Below the pieces are notes generated by a model, which did not search any database, was not told the origin of the DNA, and worked only from the letters and a program-made list of their open reading frames with translations. From positions 124,001 to 188,000 of the forward strand of contig JAPPIG010000118.1 in assembly GCA_028820635.1 (NCBI GenBank): DNA of 64,000 nt. The letters run 5' to 3'. The position numbers were made by a program, and so were the translations under genes. The stretch comes from Candidatus Poribacteria bacterium (GTDB lineage: Bacteria; Poribacteria; WGA-4E; WGA-3G). Positions 1 to 9,296 of the stretch are shown one piece after another. Each line of letters opens with the position of its first letter. Positions within the stretch are counted from its first letter, which is position 1.

Positions 1-1278
1 TTTTCGTCCACTACCACAAGGACAAGGGGAATTTCGCCCAATTTTCTGTGATGACGTTGAGGTGGTCTGAATTCTCAAATTATTGCCCCTATCCTTTGCT
101 TGTCCACGTTCCCGCATCATCGGTATAATACTATTGGCGGGTTTTCCCGCTTGGAGCGCCGATGCCATCAGTTTCATCGGTTCGTCAATGTGGTTGAAAA
201 AATGCTTATAGCCAGCACAGAGATAGTTCAAACCGTCTTCTCCATCTGGCGTTTTAATAATACGGTTTTTTGGACAACCACCATTGCAGACGAATTTCAC
301 TTCGCAATTACGGCAGTATTCGGGTAGCGTATCGCGTTTATCTGTGCCAAATTTGCGTTGAAATGTTGAATCAACCATGTCCGCTATTGAGGTCTCTTCT
401 ATGTTGCCGATATAGTAGTCAGGTGTAACGTAATGATCACAGGAATAGAGATCACCATTATGTTCAATTGCCATCGCATCACCACAAGTCTCATTGAAAA
501 CACACAAACTTGGGTTATAACCTAACCATGCCTCAAGTGCGACATCAAAAATCTGGACAAATATCTTCCCGATGTCATTAACGACCCACTCATCAAAAAT
601 GGTAGATAGGAATTTGCCGTACTGCTTTCCCGTGACCGAGCGCGGGGACACATTCTTTCCATCAAAGTGTTCAACCGCCGGAATAAACTGCATGAACTCC
701 GCACCGAGTTCTTTGAAATAGTTGTATATCTCCTTCGGATATTCGGCATTATGGCTATTGACAACACAAAGTATATTATAGTCAACGTTATGCTTCTGTA
801 AAATCCGTAACCCTCTAATTACCTGTTCTGATGATGGACGACCCTGTTTGTCATAACGATATTTATCGTGAATTTCAGGTGGACCGTCAATACTTACTCC
901 GATAAGAAATTTATTTTGCTTGAAAAATTGCCCCCATTCATCGTCCAGTAGCGTGGCATTCGTCTGAAATGTATTTTGGATCGTCATACCGGTGCGTCTG
1001 TATTTCTGTTGATATCGGATTGCTTGTCGAAAAAAATCCACACCCATCAACGTCGGTTCGCCGCCTTGCCACGCGAACGTAACTTCATTAACTTGCTGTG
1101 CTTCAATATATTGCTTAACGTAATTCTCCAAAGTTTCGTCGCCCATCCGGAAGGAGCGAGTTTCGGGGTAGAGTTTTTCTTTCTCCAGATAAAAGCAGTA
1201 TTCACAATCTAAATTGCAAATTGGTCCTATTGGCTTTGTCATTACATGAAAAGCGCGTGGGGCTTTAGGTTGAACCAT
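1..1278 (-). CDS. Anaerobic sulfatase-maturating enzyme (radical SAM/SPASM), 3' end outside window
   Basis: Radical SAM enzyme that oxidises the active-site Cys (or Ser) of sulfatases to formylglycine. My translation of the reverse strand from ATG gives the radical SAM motif CNLDCEYC at residues 21-28, then a region like GGEPTLMG and a SPASM-type cysteine-rich part (YCRNCEVKFVCNGGCPKNR). The last visible residues, RNSPCPCGSGRK, are a SEC-C zinc-binding tail, and the frame is still open at the left edge. An AGGAGA ribosome site lies 8 bases before the ATG. The two sulfatases further along carry the Cys-type CSPAR site, so they are plausible clients although about 30 kb away. The SEC-C tail is common on this enzyme family. 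The family call is firm; whether the substrate is a sulfatase or another peptide is inferred. Confidence 0.9.
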   Translation of the reverse strand, partial: MVQPKAPRAFHVMTKPIGPICNLDCEYCFYLEKEKLYPETRSFRMGDETLENYVKQYIEAQQVNEVTFAWQGGEPTLMGVDFFRQAIRYQQKYRRTGMTIQNTFQTNATLLDDEWGQFFKQNKFLIGVSIDGPPEIHDKYRYDKQGRPSSEQVIRGLRILQKHNVDYNILCVVNSHNAEYPKEIYNYFKELGAEFMQFIPAVEHFDGKNVSPRSVTGKQYGKFLSTIFDEWVVNDIGKIFVQIFDVALEAWLGYNPSLCVFNETCGDAMAIEHNGDLYSCDHYVTPDYYIGNIEETSIADMVDSTFQRKFGTDKRDTLPEYCRNCEVKFVCNGGCPKNRIIKTPDGEDGLNYLCAGYKHFFNHIDEPMKLMASALQAGKPANSIIPMMRERGQAKDRGNNLRIQTTSTSSQKIGRNSPCPCGSGRK

Positions 1279-1359
1279 TTAATTTATCTCCTGCTCTGAA
1301 TTTGCTTTAAAATATAGCATATTCCACCTGAATCCACAAGAAAAAAGTGTTGCCAAGAT

Positions 1360-1676
1360 GTGTAAAGTTTTTGGCAAATAAACCTACTGTTATTTTGGGT
1401 ATGTGTTACTGTTCCCACTTAGGTGTTGTCTTTATGCACTTTATTATTTGAAATATACTATTCAGTCCCGTAGGGACGATATGTTTATAGAAAACGTTAA
1501 CACCACCTTAATTGAGTTCCGTAGGAACGATATATGCATAATCAACTCGGATGATAAAATACAACATATCGTCCCTATGGGACTAAAGAGAGGGATTGGT
1601 CTCGCTTCTATAAACATATCGTCCCTACGGGACTAAAGAAAATAAAGTTTGTGCTTCTGTGCCAAAAACTTTGCAC
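1360..1676. repeat. MITE-like inverted-repeat element with nested REP-like palindromes
   Basis: The ends at 1360-1376 and 1660-1676 are inverted copies of GTGYAAAGTTTTTGGCA with one mismatch; weaker similarity extends outward. Inside, a 27-base sequence at 1464-1490 recurs perfectly inverted at 1608-1634, and diverged half copies (GTTCCGTAGGAACGATAT and ATATCGTCCCTATGGGACT) lie between. The same 27-mer is found inside a different element at 46205-46231. No convincing gene is encoded. The rest of the 1279-1937 spacer (1677-1937) is AT-rich upstream sequence of the LamG gene in which I see nothing else. Confidence 0.7.
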
Positions 1677-1937
1677 ACCGTATGCCACATTCCATTTTGT
1701 TAAGGCGACTATCAACGGAAAACTATGATTCCTTTTGTATCACAAGAAACTACTTGCCGATAAATATGTAATATGATACATTATCTCCAATATTAAAAAT
1801 TTAAAGGGAACTCACTTTGATGGTTTAGTTTCTATCATAGGATTCCTATTATCCCAACACGTAGCAATCCTTACTCCTGAACCACTACAAGAGAGTTCTG
1901 AATAGTAAGCGATGTATATAATATAGGAGTTTATCAA

Positions 1938-2708
1938 ATGAAGTTATTAAGTATAAGTGTAGCGTTGCTCTTATGTCTATGTGCTATTTCATGGGCACTT
2001 GAGCAGAATGACGAAGCGATCGTTGGTGTGTGGCTGTTTGAAGGCAATGCTGACGATTCGTCTGGAAACAAAAATGATGGTAAAATTAACGGAAATTTCA
2101 AGTTTGAAGATGGTAAGTTCGGTCAAGCTGTCGTCGCAGGCGGCGGCGGTAGTATTGACGTTCAAGATTCAGATAGCTTAAAAAGCATTAGTGAGCAATT
2201 GACCGTCGCTGCCTGGTTCCGGGTAGATGCCGATTCGGATACTGGTGTCCGAAAAAATGGGGCTTTTCTCCTTGAAGACCAATCTGGTGGTGAACCTATT
2301 CCTGACGGTTTCTCTTTCAGAATCTGGACAGACCAAGGTATTACACCCGGATTTTATGGCAAAACAGAATTGGAACAGAAGAAGTGGCATCACGTTGCCG
2401 GAACTTATGATGGCAAGAATGTTGAGATGTATGTTGACGGTGAACCTGAAAGTGCCAAAGGTCCCTTAGCAGACAACAAAGGTGCTTGGAAACCGGAATG
2501 GGGTGGAAAGGTACAAGCAGGCCAGGTACTACAACTCAAATTCGGACCGGAGTCATATACAGGTGCTATTGATGAAATCGTTATCCTCAGTCGTGCACTT
2601 GAGGCTGCTGAAATTAAGCAGTTAATGAGTGGCTGGGAAGATGCTTTTGATGTTGAACCTAATGGAAAATTAGCAACAACATGGTCAAGACTAAAGGCTT
2701 CCCAATAA
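1938..2708 (+). CDS. Secreted LamG-domain protein with shared C-terminal tail
   Basis: Predicted extracellular carbohydrate or ligand-binding protein of 256 residues. A Sec signal peptide (about residues 1-20, ending near SWA) is followed by a single concanavalin-like LamG/laminin-G-3 domain: GVWLFEGNADDSSGNKNDG at the start, WHHVAGTYDGKNVEMYVDG in the middle and YTGAIDEIVILSRALEAAEI near the end, which are classic LamG signatures. The last residues, VEPNGKLATTWSRLK, match the tail of four other secreted proteins in this window. A ribosome site (TAGGAG) precedes the ATG. It stands alone between an inverted-repeat element and a MITE, so an operon partner is not visible. No catalytic residues are recognised; the ligand is unknown. 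Confidence 0.85.
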   Translation: MKLLSISVALLLCLCAISWALEQNDEAIVGVWLFEGNADDSSGNKNDGKINGNFKFEDGKFGQAVVAGGGGSIDVQDSDSLKSISEQLTVAAWFRVDADSDTGVRKNGAFLLEDQSGGEPIPDGFSFRIWTDQGITPGFYGKTELEQKKWHHVAGTYDGKNVEMYVDGEPESAKGPLADNKGAWKPEWGGKVQAGQVLQLKFGPESYTGAIDEIVILSRALEAAEIKQLMSGWEDAFDVEPNGKLATTWSRLKASQ

Positions 2709-2734
2709 TTTGAATCAATGTTTGGGGACACTTT

Positions 2735-2871
2735 TATAGTGAACTTTGAAAATAAAGATACACATTTTTCGTAGGAGCGATCTCCGAATCGCGACGAACC
2801 TCACTGATAGTCGGGAATCGGAGTTCCCTCCTACATCTCGAAATGTCTCGTTAATTCTAAAGTTTACTATA
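2735..2871. mobile_element. Short MITE with IS630-type ends
   Basis: This 137-base element begins TATAGTGAACTTT and ends AAAGTTTACTATA, matching the terminal repeats of the IS630 remnant at 4590-4957. Its core (about 2770-2834) is an imperfect palindrome of the GTAGGAGCGATCTCCGAATCGC type that also occurs at 11536-11596. It carries no gene, lies just beyond the 3' end of the LamG gene and ends 18 bases from the stop codon of the convergent methyltransferase gene. Confidence 0.7.
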
Positions 2872-2889
2872 GTTGTGTTCCCAAACACA

Positions 2890-4404
2890 TCAAACATCCG
2901 CTTTCGCAGTAAGAGTGACCTTCCTGTCTCTATTTTCAACCTCACCAAACGACAAAATTTTCTTTATCTTTCCTGGTTGTGCCCAATTGCACTTTCCTGC
3001 TCCATTGAGTTGTCGCAACAATACCGGAATTTGAGGATTCTCAAGTTCAGTTTTTATCCTTTGTGCATCGTTTTCACACCAACACGGAATAAACGCATGC
3101 ATCGCCTGATTACCCTGCCACATCTGCCCATCTACACTACTTAATACAGTCGGATTAAATTGGTTTTTCCCATACGCCTCCCATATCACCTTGAATGGTG
3201 CAAACGAATACGGACCAACGCCAAGCATCGCCCACCAATTACCTTTATTCATAGACGCTCGCAGCATCGTGCCTTTTCTTTTTTGTAGTTGGTCTTGATA
3301 GCGTTGAAGATAGTTTTTCAATGTGTTATATTTTTCGATTTGATCCCATGTTAGCGGTTTTCCAGTTTCCCGATGATACGGCAGAAGAATCCATTTTTGA
3401 GGGGATGACACATTCTGCCGCCATAGCTCCTTTGTTGCGAGGGGATATAGAAATTCTTCGGGGAGATGTGACGGTTTATGGTTAAAGATAAAGACTCTAT
3501 TCGCACCGCATGTATTCACGCCCTGTCGCGGTTTCTGTTCAGGTGCTAACTTAATTTCAAGTGTTGTGCCTGCATTGAGTTCATCAAGGTCTTGCACAAT
3601 CCGCCACGGGTCATCAGAATTTTTGAGCGGTAACGCTTTATGTTCAACCCAATTTCCGTCCATCTCCTTGAAATATGTGACTGGAAATTCCTGTTGTGTA
3701 TCACCTTGAAACCTTGCACAGCAATATCCAGTGTTAATACCCTCAAACACTTTTGTAGATGTAAATTCATAGACGATATCCACTGCAAAATTACGATGAT
3801 CGGCATTGTAATTCCTAAATCCACCATGAGCACCATCACCAAAAAAGAGAGATGTTGGAAGATAGAAATATCCAAGACCGTTCTTTTTGAGCAATTTTCC
3901 CAAAACAACCTTCAATACCAATGCAGCTATATCAACGCGGGAAGAACCCAAAAGCGTCCGTTGCGTATCTGTTACGAGTCCTTCTTGAAGAAAATAGGGC
4001 TTAATTTCTGTTTTGTAAGTCGTGGGCAGGTCTCCGAAGTTTGCCCACGGAGGATTCCCAATGAGTATGTCATATTGTTGCGTATGCGTCTCCATGATAA
4101 TATCTTGACAGAAGATTTGGGAGGAAGGAAAGTCAACGCCAAATTCTTGTCGGACATTTTCTTTGAACTGCTCAAGGAGCGAAGGTACTATCTCAATGAG
4201 TGTTAGTCGTGACATCTGTTCAGGGGTGATAGGAATTCCCCTGTTCCGCGCAATATGGAGCATCGCGAGCGCGAACACACCTTGTCCTGCCGTAGGGTCA
4301 CAGATATGCGCGCCATCAAGCCATGCATCAAAAATATTCCATCTGTTAATAAGCCATTCTGCCCATTTAAGTGGGGTAAAAACCTGTCCTATTTGTTTTT
4401 TCAT
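2890..4404 (-). CDS. Solitary N6-adenine DNA methyltransferase, gamma class
   Basis: Predicted S-adenosylmethionine-dependent adenine methyltransferase of 504 residues acting on DNA. Motif I DPTAGQG lies at residues 36-42 and motif IV NPPW at 117-120, in the I-then-IV order of gamma-class N6 enzymes; the N-terminal KKQIGQVFTP is typical of Eco57I/type II N6 methylases. The C-terminal 300 residues would hold the target-recognition part. I chose the ATG giving MKKQIG because homologous enzymes usually begin there; an upstream ATG would add 24 residues. No restriction endonuclease gene adjoins it, and no nuclease domain is visible in the protein, so it looks like an orphan or the remnant of a restriction system. 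Its recognition sequence cannot be read from the sequence. Confidence 0.8.
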   Translation of the reverse strand: MKKQIGQVFTPLKWAEWLINRWNIFDAWLDGAHICDPTAGQGVFALAMLHIARNRGIPITPEQMSRLTLIEIVPSLLEQFKENVRQEFGVDFPSSQIFCQDIIMETHTQQYDILIGNPPWANFGDLPTTYKTEIKPYFLQEGLVTDTQRTLLGSSRVDIAALVLKVVLGKLLKKNGLGYFYLPTSLFFGDGAHGGFRNYNADHRNFAVDIVYEFTSTKVFEGINTGYCCARFQGDTQQEFPVTYFKEMDGNWVEHKALPLKNSDDPWRIVQDLDELNAGTTLEIKLAPEQKPRQGVNTCGANRVFIFNHKPSHLPEEFLYPLATKELWRQNVSSPQKWILLPYHRETGKPLTWDQIEKYNTLKNYLQRYQDQLQKRKGTMLRASMNKGNWWAMLGVGPYSFAPFKVIWEAYGKNQFNPTVLSSVDGQMWQGNQAMHAFIPCWCENDAQRIKTELENPQIPVLLRQLNGAGKCNWAQPGKIKKILSFGEVENRDRKVTLTAKADV

Positions 4405-4589
4405 TTCATAAGAAGTTAACGCTTTTTCTTTATATAACGTGAGTTTGATAATAAAATGTGAGTTTGCTCTAAACACTCTTCATGCCTAAAGAAAGCAGTA
4501 TTTTTGTAGCATAACCTGTTAGGTTGTGCCGTTTTTGCGAAAAATAACAGAGAATGCTGCGGGTGAAAACTTTTTCAAACTCCCGTTTA

Positions 4590-4957
4590 TATAGTAAACT
4601 TTAGAAATTTTGATACATTTTTATAACTTCATTTAGTGGTATATCAGCCTTATAATCACGGAGGCGTTTGATGTTTGCAAAGTCGTGTTCAATTGGATTA
4701 TAGTCTGGTGAATCAGGAGGTAGAAACAATAACTCCGCCCCACAAGTTTCTATGAGTTGACGCGTAAGTTCTGTCTTATGTATATGTACGTTTCAATAGT
4801 TGAGCGCGCAACAGTAAACAGACGGGAAGTTTCAGATTTTTTCCCGCCAGTTTCAACAAAATCTAAAATGCGCTTTCGTAAATTTGGTGAATATGCCATG
4901 GGAAACACATTCTAACAAAAAACAAAAAATGTATCAATAATTCTAAATGTCACTATA
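4590..4957 (-). mobile_element. Internally deleted IS630-family element
   Basis: A 368-base element bounded by inverted ends: TATAGTAAACTTTAGAAATT on the left and, inverted on the right, TATAGTGACATTTAGAATTA. Both read on into TTGATACATTTTT. IS630 elements insert at TA, and TA is present at both outer edges. Only the two ends of a transposase gene remain, so the element cannot move by itself. The same ends bound the MITE at 2735-2871. Confidence 0.85.
4601..4899 (-). pseudogene. IS630 transposase remnant (head and tail fused, middle deleted)
   Basis: Reading leftward from the ATG gives MAYSPNLRKRILDFVETGGK and then KSETSRLFTVARSTIE, the helix-turn-helix start of an IS630 transposase. After a stop, a different frame gives LFLPPDSPDYNPIEHDFANI, the conserved DDE-domain C-terminus containing the last catalytic Glu of the DDE triad, and ends in TAA. 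The catalytic middle of the usual protein is missing, apparently by one internal deletion that also shifted the frame. This is the usual way that MITEs arise from a parent insertion sequence. Confidence 0.85.
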
Positions 4958-5278
4958 CTTATTTGCCAGACGGTAGATGCGGTTTCCTAACCGCATCGGG
5001 TTTACTCCAGTTGGTTGACAGTGTTTATTATAGTGCGCATTGTTTGAAATATCTTAAAGATAAGGTTTTTCACGAAGGATTCCAGTGCGGTGGAGACCGC
5101 ACCATAGGTCCTGGCGGAGACCGACTTGATCGTATTACATTTTAAACTTCATGAAAGCGCGCCTATTAAGTGAGATCAAGTTAATAGGCTATAAGAAAGT
5201 CTTGTCCCTGTCCGCATACAAAAATGCCCACGGTACTGAAAGCACAGCGGGCATTTTCTTGAATATGAATTCAATTAT
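4958..5278. other. Intergenic stretch with two REP-like hairpins
   Basis: No gene is supported here. Two short hairpins are visible: GATGCGGTT-TCCT-AACCGCATC at 4976-4997, and GTGCGGT-GGAG-ACCGCAC at 5085-5102. Both resemble the GGTGCGGTTTC repeats seen near 25080. A terminator-like hairpin for the leftward malectin-like gene lies at the right end. The short open frames present have no recognisable protein character. Confidence 0.5.
5220..5257 (-). terminator. Intrinsic terminator downstream of malectin-like gene
   Basis: Read leftward, AAAATGCCCGC and GTGGGCATTTTT form a stem (core ATGCCC/GGGCAT flanked by A and T runs) closing a loop of about 19 bases, followed by a T run. It lies about 20 bases beyond the stop codon of the leftward malectin-like gene, where a rho-independent terminator is expected. 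Because A and T runs flank both sides it could also work from the other direction. Confidence 0.65.
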
Positions 5279-5926
5279 TTATTCACGGTTATTTTTCAAC
5301 GCACCCCATGTCGTTGTCAGTTTCGCCTTTGCATCTACAGCTGTGCTGGCACTTGTCACTGCTTCCAAGGCACTGAACATTGCGTTAAGGTCACCTTTAC
5401 CTGTCTCCGCATTACCAGCAAAGTTGAAATCAAGCGTCCCATCAGTAACCTCAATGGCTTCATACATCTTGATGTCAATTTCATGACGACCAGGGGTTAC
5501 ATAGAGTGGTTCAACAACCTCTTCTTCAATAATAATATCAAAACCGCGATTGTTCGGAGACCAGTGTTCACCAACGAGATAGGTCACATCAAAAGAACCG
5601 TTGCCGGTTTTAAACTGATACTTAACGGTAGCAGGGAATGCTGCCCAACTCACAGCGTAAAAGAGTTCAACATCGTAGCCAGCCTCTTTCGCTTGTGCTT
5701 GTGCCGCTTCTGTCAATTCTTTGACTTCAGCGGTACGCGGCGCGGCTTCAATCCATCCACCCCATGCTTGGTCGGTCTGTTGTGCACCGCGCCACACACG
5801 ACCTTTGGAATCGGTGTAATCATCTGTCTTACCGCCCCATACACGATATTCAGCTGCAGATAGCAGACACGGTACCGCGAAAACCGCGAGAAAAACTGTT
5901 AACGTTAAAATACTCAGTAATTTCAT
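5279..5926 (-). CDS. Secreted malectin-like protein with shared C-terminal tail
   Basis: Secreted protein of 215 residues. After a signal peptide (MKLLSILTLTVFLAVFAVPC...SAA) the mature start EYRVWGGKTDDYTDSKGRVW and the later NRGFDIIIEEEVVEPLYVTP, followed by a GDLNAMFSALEAV ending, resemble the order of elements in malectin-type carbohydrate-binding domains; this is recognition by pattern, so moderate. The C-terminus VDAKAKLTTTWGALK is the tail shared with four other secreted proteins here. GGAGGT sits correctly before this ATG, so I reject an upstream start that would add ten residues before the signal. It is the downstream member of a tandem pair with a close paralogue, each with its own ribosome site. 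Carbohydrate binding is an inference. Confidence 0.7.
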   Translation of the reverse strand: MKLLSILTLTVFLAVFAVPCLLSAAEYRVWGGKTDDYTDSKGRVWRGAQQTDQAWGGWIEAAPRTAEVKELTEAAQAQAKEAGYDVELFYAVSWAAFPATVKYQFKTGNGSFDVTYLVGEHWSPNNRGFDIIIEEEVVEPLYVTPGRHEIDIKMYEAIEVTDGTLDFNFAGNAETGKGDLNAMFSALEAVTSASTAVDAKAKLTTTWGALKNNRE

Positions 5927-6032
5927 ATTTACCTCCGTTATATTATACCAAATCAACTTGATTTGGGTTTGTCTGATTCAGTCAGCATTGCGGGGTACAG
6001 AGACCCCGCACTACAAGTCAGAAAATTCGGTG

Positions 6033-6686
6033 TTAGTTTTGTCGTTGCCCTTTAAGAGCACCCCATGTTGTGGTTACTTTTTGTTTCGGATCAACCGCCA
6101 ATTGTGAGGGAACTACTTCTATTCCACTGAACATCGCGTTGAGATCGCCTTTTCCAGTCTTCGCATTACCAGCAAATACAAGACTCATCACTGTATCCTT
6201 AACCTCAATGCCTTCATACCGTTTAATGTCAATCTCATCTTTGCCTGGTGTTACATAAAGCGGTTCCACAGTTTCCTCTTCAATGATAATATCAAAGCCA
6301 CGGTTGTTTGGAGACCAATGTTCACCAACAAGATAGGTTACATCAAAAATGCCTTTACCCGTTTTTAAATCGACCTTGACAACATCAGGAAATGCAGCCC
6401 AACTCACAGCATAGAAGAGATCTTCATCGTATCCCTCTTCTTTAGCTAACTTTTTAGCATCAGCCGTAAGGGTTCGCACCTCTGCTGTGCGCGGCAACTT
6501 CTCAATCCAACCGCCCCAGTCCTGTTTTTCCAGCTGTCCGCCATGCCAGACGCGACCGTCGGAATCTTTAAAATCAACATTCTTACCGCCCCAGACCCGT
6601 ATCTCTTTTTTCGCAGGCATCCCATCAAGGACAAGTCCTGCTACAAATACGACACATAGGAGTATCAAAAATAATTTTCGTTGCAT
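6033..6686 (-). CDS. Secreted malectin-like protein, tandem paralogue
   Basis: A 217-residue paralogue of the neighbouring gene. It has a signal peptide (MQRKLFLILLCVVFVAGLVL), the same IRVWGGKNVDFKDSDGRVW opening, identical internal stretches such as FYAVSWAAFP and YLVGEHWSPNNRGFDIII, and the tail VDPKQKVTTTWGALK. I chose the ATG placed after GGAGGAAATA; the earlier ATG overlaps that ribosome site. The two copies are diverged at many positions but keep the same length and domain order, so the duplication is old and both are probably functional. A leftward transcript could cover both genes. The binding partner is unknown. Confidence 0.7.
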   Translation of the reverse strand: MQRKLFLILLCVVFVAGLVLDGMPAKKEIRVWGGKNVDFKDSDGRVWHGGQLEKQDWGGWIEKLPRTAEVRTLTADAKKLAKEEGYDEDLFYAVSWAAFPDVVKVDLKTGKGIFDVTYLVGEHWSPNNRGFDIIIEEETVEPLYVTPGKDEIDIKRYEGIEVKDTVMSLVFAGNAKTGKGDLNAMFSGIEVVPSQLAVDPKQKVTTTWGALKGQRQN

Positions 6687-6870
6687 TATTTCCTCCATAA
6701 CAAAGATTTTCCATACAACATATCAGAATCCAATCAAAGAGAAATTCTCTCTTTACTGAATTAACGTTATTCACAGAGAAATCATACAAAATTCCATAAA
6801 AAAAGTCAATCATTTAAATTTTTAATTTGCAACTACCTTAAAAAAGGGTAAAATAATTTCAATACGCACC

Positions 6871-8487
6871 TCACTCTACCATTTCTTTTACAACCAATCT
6901 TTGATTCACAGCGATATTATTCAAAGTTTGAACGATACCACTGGGCCACTGAATAATAATTTTATCAACCTTGTTATAGTTTGCGAGTCCAAATTCTACT
7001 TCAGGACTGTTCTGCGATAAGTAACTACTGCCCGCAGCAACTTCACGAATTTGATGGGTATCACCAGTGATGACTTTGACGCGCGCGCCAATCCCATCAC
7101 GATTGCTCTTTACACCGACAGTACGGATATGTATCCAATTTTGCTGATTTCCGCCATCATTACGAAGTAGTCTTGGTTTTTCTCCGCTGTTAACAACAAG
7201 CAGATCTAAATCTCCGTCTGCATCATAGTCTGCAGCAGCAACACCTCTACCAACTCCCGGTGATTCAAATTGTCGGAGTCCTGCCTGTTCAGATATGTCG
7301 GTGAAAGTGCCATCTCCGTTGTTGCGTAGCAAAACATCTGGCTGACCGTGGGGTTCCCATGATGCGGGATCAATATGTCCTGCAGAAAAAAATAGGTCAA
7401 GGTCTGTGTCGTTATCCATATCAAAGAACACTGTTCCCCAGCATGTTTTCCCAAGTCCTGACTCGAAAACACCACTTTGCGCTGATACATCCGTGAAAGT
7501 CCCATCCCCATTATTTCGGTAAAGCACATTATTTTCATCAAGCCAATTTGTAACAAAGATATCTAACGCACCGTCGTTGTCGTAATCTCCCCAAGCAATA
7601 CCCATCCCGCTGCGAATGTCTCCTGTACGACTTCTTGCATCGGGTTGGTTCGTATTCATAAACGTCATTTCTCCATCGTTTCGATAGAGTATGTTTTGGT
7701 CTGTATCGTTAGCAAGATAAATGTCCAAGTCTCCATCAGCGTCATAGTCTGCCGCGGCAACACCGAGTGTTAAGTGGAATCCACCGTTGACCTTAGAGGC
7801 ATCAGTGACATCAGCGAAACCCCCATCGCCTTTGTTCAAATAGAGGATGTTTGCCTGTCCAAAAAAGTCGTAAGGAAAGAAGACTTCATCCCCTTGTGGA
7901 ACTTTGGTATATTCAATATAGTTGCCTACGTAGAGCTCAAGGTAGCCATCGGCATCGTAATCACCCCATGCCATACCTGACCCAAACCCTGTATGCCCAA
8001 TTCCTCCCGCACCCGATGTGAAACGTTTGAACGTTCCATCCCCTCTGTTTAAATAGAAAACATTTGCTTTATAGTTTGTAACGTAAAGATCCGCATCACC
8101 ATCATTGTCGTAATCAGCAAAGGCACATCCCATGCCCCAACCTGTGTCCCCAACACCCGCGGTTTCTGTCACATCGGTAAATGTGCCATCGCCATTATTT
8201 TTATAAAGCACGTTTTTGGGAAGGATTGTCTCTGGTTCAGGTCTCATTGCGGTGCTGTTGGCAATGTATAGATCAAGCGTGCCATTATTATCATAGTCTC
8301 GCCATGCTGCACCGGAACCAACCAGTGCTGGCACTACACGTAGATCAATACCACCAACATGTTTGAAGTGAATACCTGCTGCTTCGGTAACATCAACAAA
8401 CTGAATTTCAGCGGCATATCCATTCCAGACAAATATTATGCTCAACAATAGTAAAACCGCTAAGATAAACACATCTCTGTTCTGCAT
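6871..8487 (-). CDS. Secreted FG-GAP/VCBS repeat protein with ASPIC/UnbV C-terminus
   Basis: A 538-residue exported protein. The N-terminus has a hydrophobic signal (about residues 8-26). It is followed by about eight FG-GAP/VCBS repeats built on the pattern GDYDNDGxxDLY with calcium-binding Asp/Asn residues (AWRDYDNNGTLDLYIANST, AFADYDNDGDADLYVTNYK and others), which fold as a beta-propeller. The last 100 residues (NWIHIRTVGVKSNRDGIGARV ... QWPSGIVQTL) are an ASPIC/UnbV domain, the usual partner of such repeats in CRTAC1-like proteins. The role is presumably extracellular adhesion or binding. It lacks the V-x-P-K-L-TTW tail of its neighbours. It stands alone on the minus strand. Confidence 0.88.
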   Translation of the reverse strand: MQNRDVFILAVLLLLSIIFVWNGYAAEIQFVDVTEAAGIHFKHVGGIDLRVVPALVGSGAAWRDYDNNGTLDLYIANSTAMRPEPETILPKNVLYKNNGDGTFTDVTETAGVGDTGWGMGCAFADYDNDGDADLYVTNYKANVFYLNRGDGTFKRFTSGAGGIGHTGFGSGMAWGDYDADGYLELYVGNYIEYTKVPQGDEVFFPYDFFGQANILYLNKGDGGFADVTDASKVNGGFHLTLGVAAADYDADGDLDIYLANDTDQNILYRNDGEMTFMNTNQPDARSRTGDIRSGMGIAWGDYDNDGALDIFVTNWLDENNVLYRNNGDGTFTDVSAQSGVFESGLGKTCWGTVFFDMDNDTDLDLFFSAGHIDPASWEPHGQPDVLLRNNGDGTFTDISEQAGLRQFESPGVGRGVAAADYDADGDLDLLVVNSGEKPRLLRNDGGNQQNWIHIRTVGVKSNRDGIGARVKVITGDTHQIREVAAGSSYLSQNSPEVEFGLANYNKVDKIIIQWPSGIVQTLNNIAVNQRLVVKEMVE

Positions 8488-8865
8488 CTGAAGTGCCTTT
8501 TAGCCATGGTCATTTTTTGATTTTGTTTAGCGTATCATATTTCGGTTTTAATTCCAATTGTATTTTAGACGAGAATTTCTATGAAAAATTCCAGAGCCAT
8601 TCAATTCTCGCATGATTTCTTCCTTACCAAAACTCACCATCCTCAGAGATGCGGAAAACAAAATACGCATTCAATCGCAACTCAAAAAACGCGTCAACTC
8701 AATTTTTTCAACAAACTTATTGGAAATATATTGGATATCTATTGTCCGGCAACAACAAAAACTTCTCACTATCACCTATAACAAGGGTATAATATCAGTT
8801 AGAAAAACAAAAACGATCCTAAACACTAATAGAACCAGACCAAAAATCTTGAGCAAAACATGTTA

Positions 8866-9037
8866 TACCAATTCTAAATGATTATGTGGCATTATTTCGT
8901 AGGTCGGGTAGAGCGAAGCGACACCCGACAAATGTCAAAAAGCGCATTTGGCGTTGATTTGGACACGTAGGATTAGATAGAGTTTACGAAACCCGACCTA
9001 CAGTTTATTTATGACAATTTGTCAATTAGAAATGGTA
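8866..9037. repeat. MITE-like element with TACCA...TGGTA ends
   Basis: The left end TACCAATTCTAAATGAT and the inverted right end TACCATTTCTAATTGAC match at most positions. Inside, GTAGGTCGGGT near the left pairs with ACCCGACCTAC near the right, so the whole element can fold on itself. Similar right ends (AATTAGAAATGGTAT) occur near 11630 and similar outer bases near 40164-40315, suggesting a small dispersed family. Confidence 0.6.
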
Positions 9038-9272
9038 TTAGGTGAGAATGTTGAAATTACTTGACAAAAAACGACAGAGAACCCAACAAATTGGAAGCGC
9101 ACTGAAAACTAAGCATGTTGCTGAAAATTATACCAATTTCGACATAATTATTGAAAAATCGTTAAAGTTGCGTAAGTCCGAATTCAAAATTAATACCTTA
9201 ATAAAAAATACTTTCTAAACCCAGTCAGGGATTGAGTTTATGGTAATTTTCAAAAAGTTACCACGGTAACAA

Positions 9273-9296
9273 AAAAGTTGCCAAATGGTAACTTTT
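9273..9296. other. Hairpin AAAAGTTGCC/GGTAACTTTT
   Basis: A 10-base stem (one G-T pair) with a 4-base loop, preceded at 9255-9270 by a related GTTACC...GGTAAC dyad. It sits about 170 bases before the PhyH start. It could be a terminator, since its stem ends in T, or an operator. Nothing in the sequence decides between these. Confidence 0.4.

Noticed and set aside
1400-1640. Repeats near 1464-1634 as a CRISPR array
   Set aside because: The copies are inverted, irregularly spaced and only partly identical; there are no equal-length spacers and no cas genes.
2405-2948. Opposite-strand open frames over the LamG gene and the MITE
   Set aside because: They mirror the coding strand or the repeat and have no independent signals.
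8581-8881. Possible small proteins around 8581-8881
   Set aside because: Composition is that of AT-rich chance translation, there is no ribosome site and no recognisable domain.
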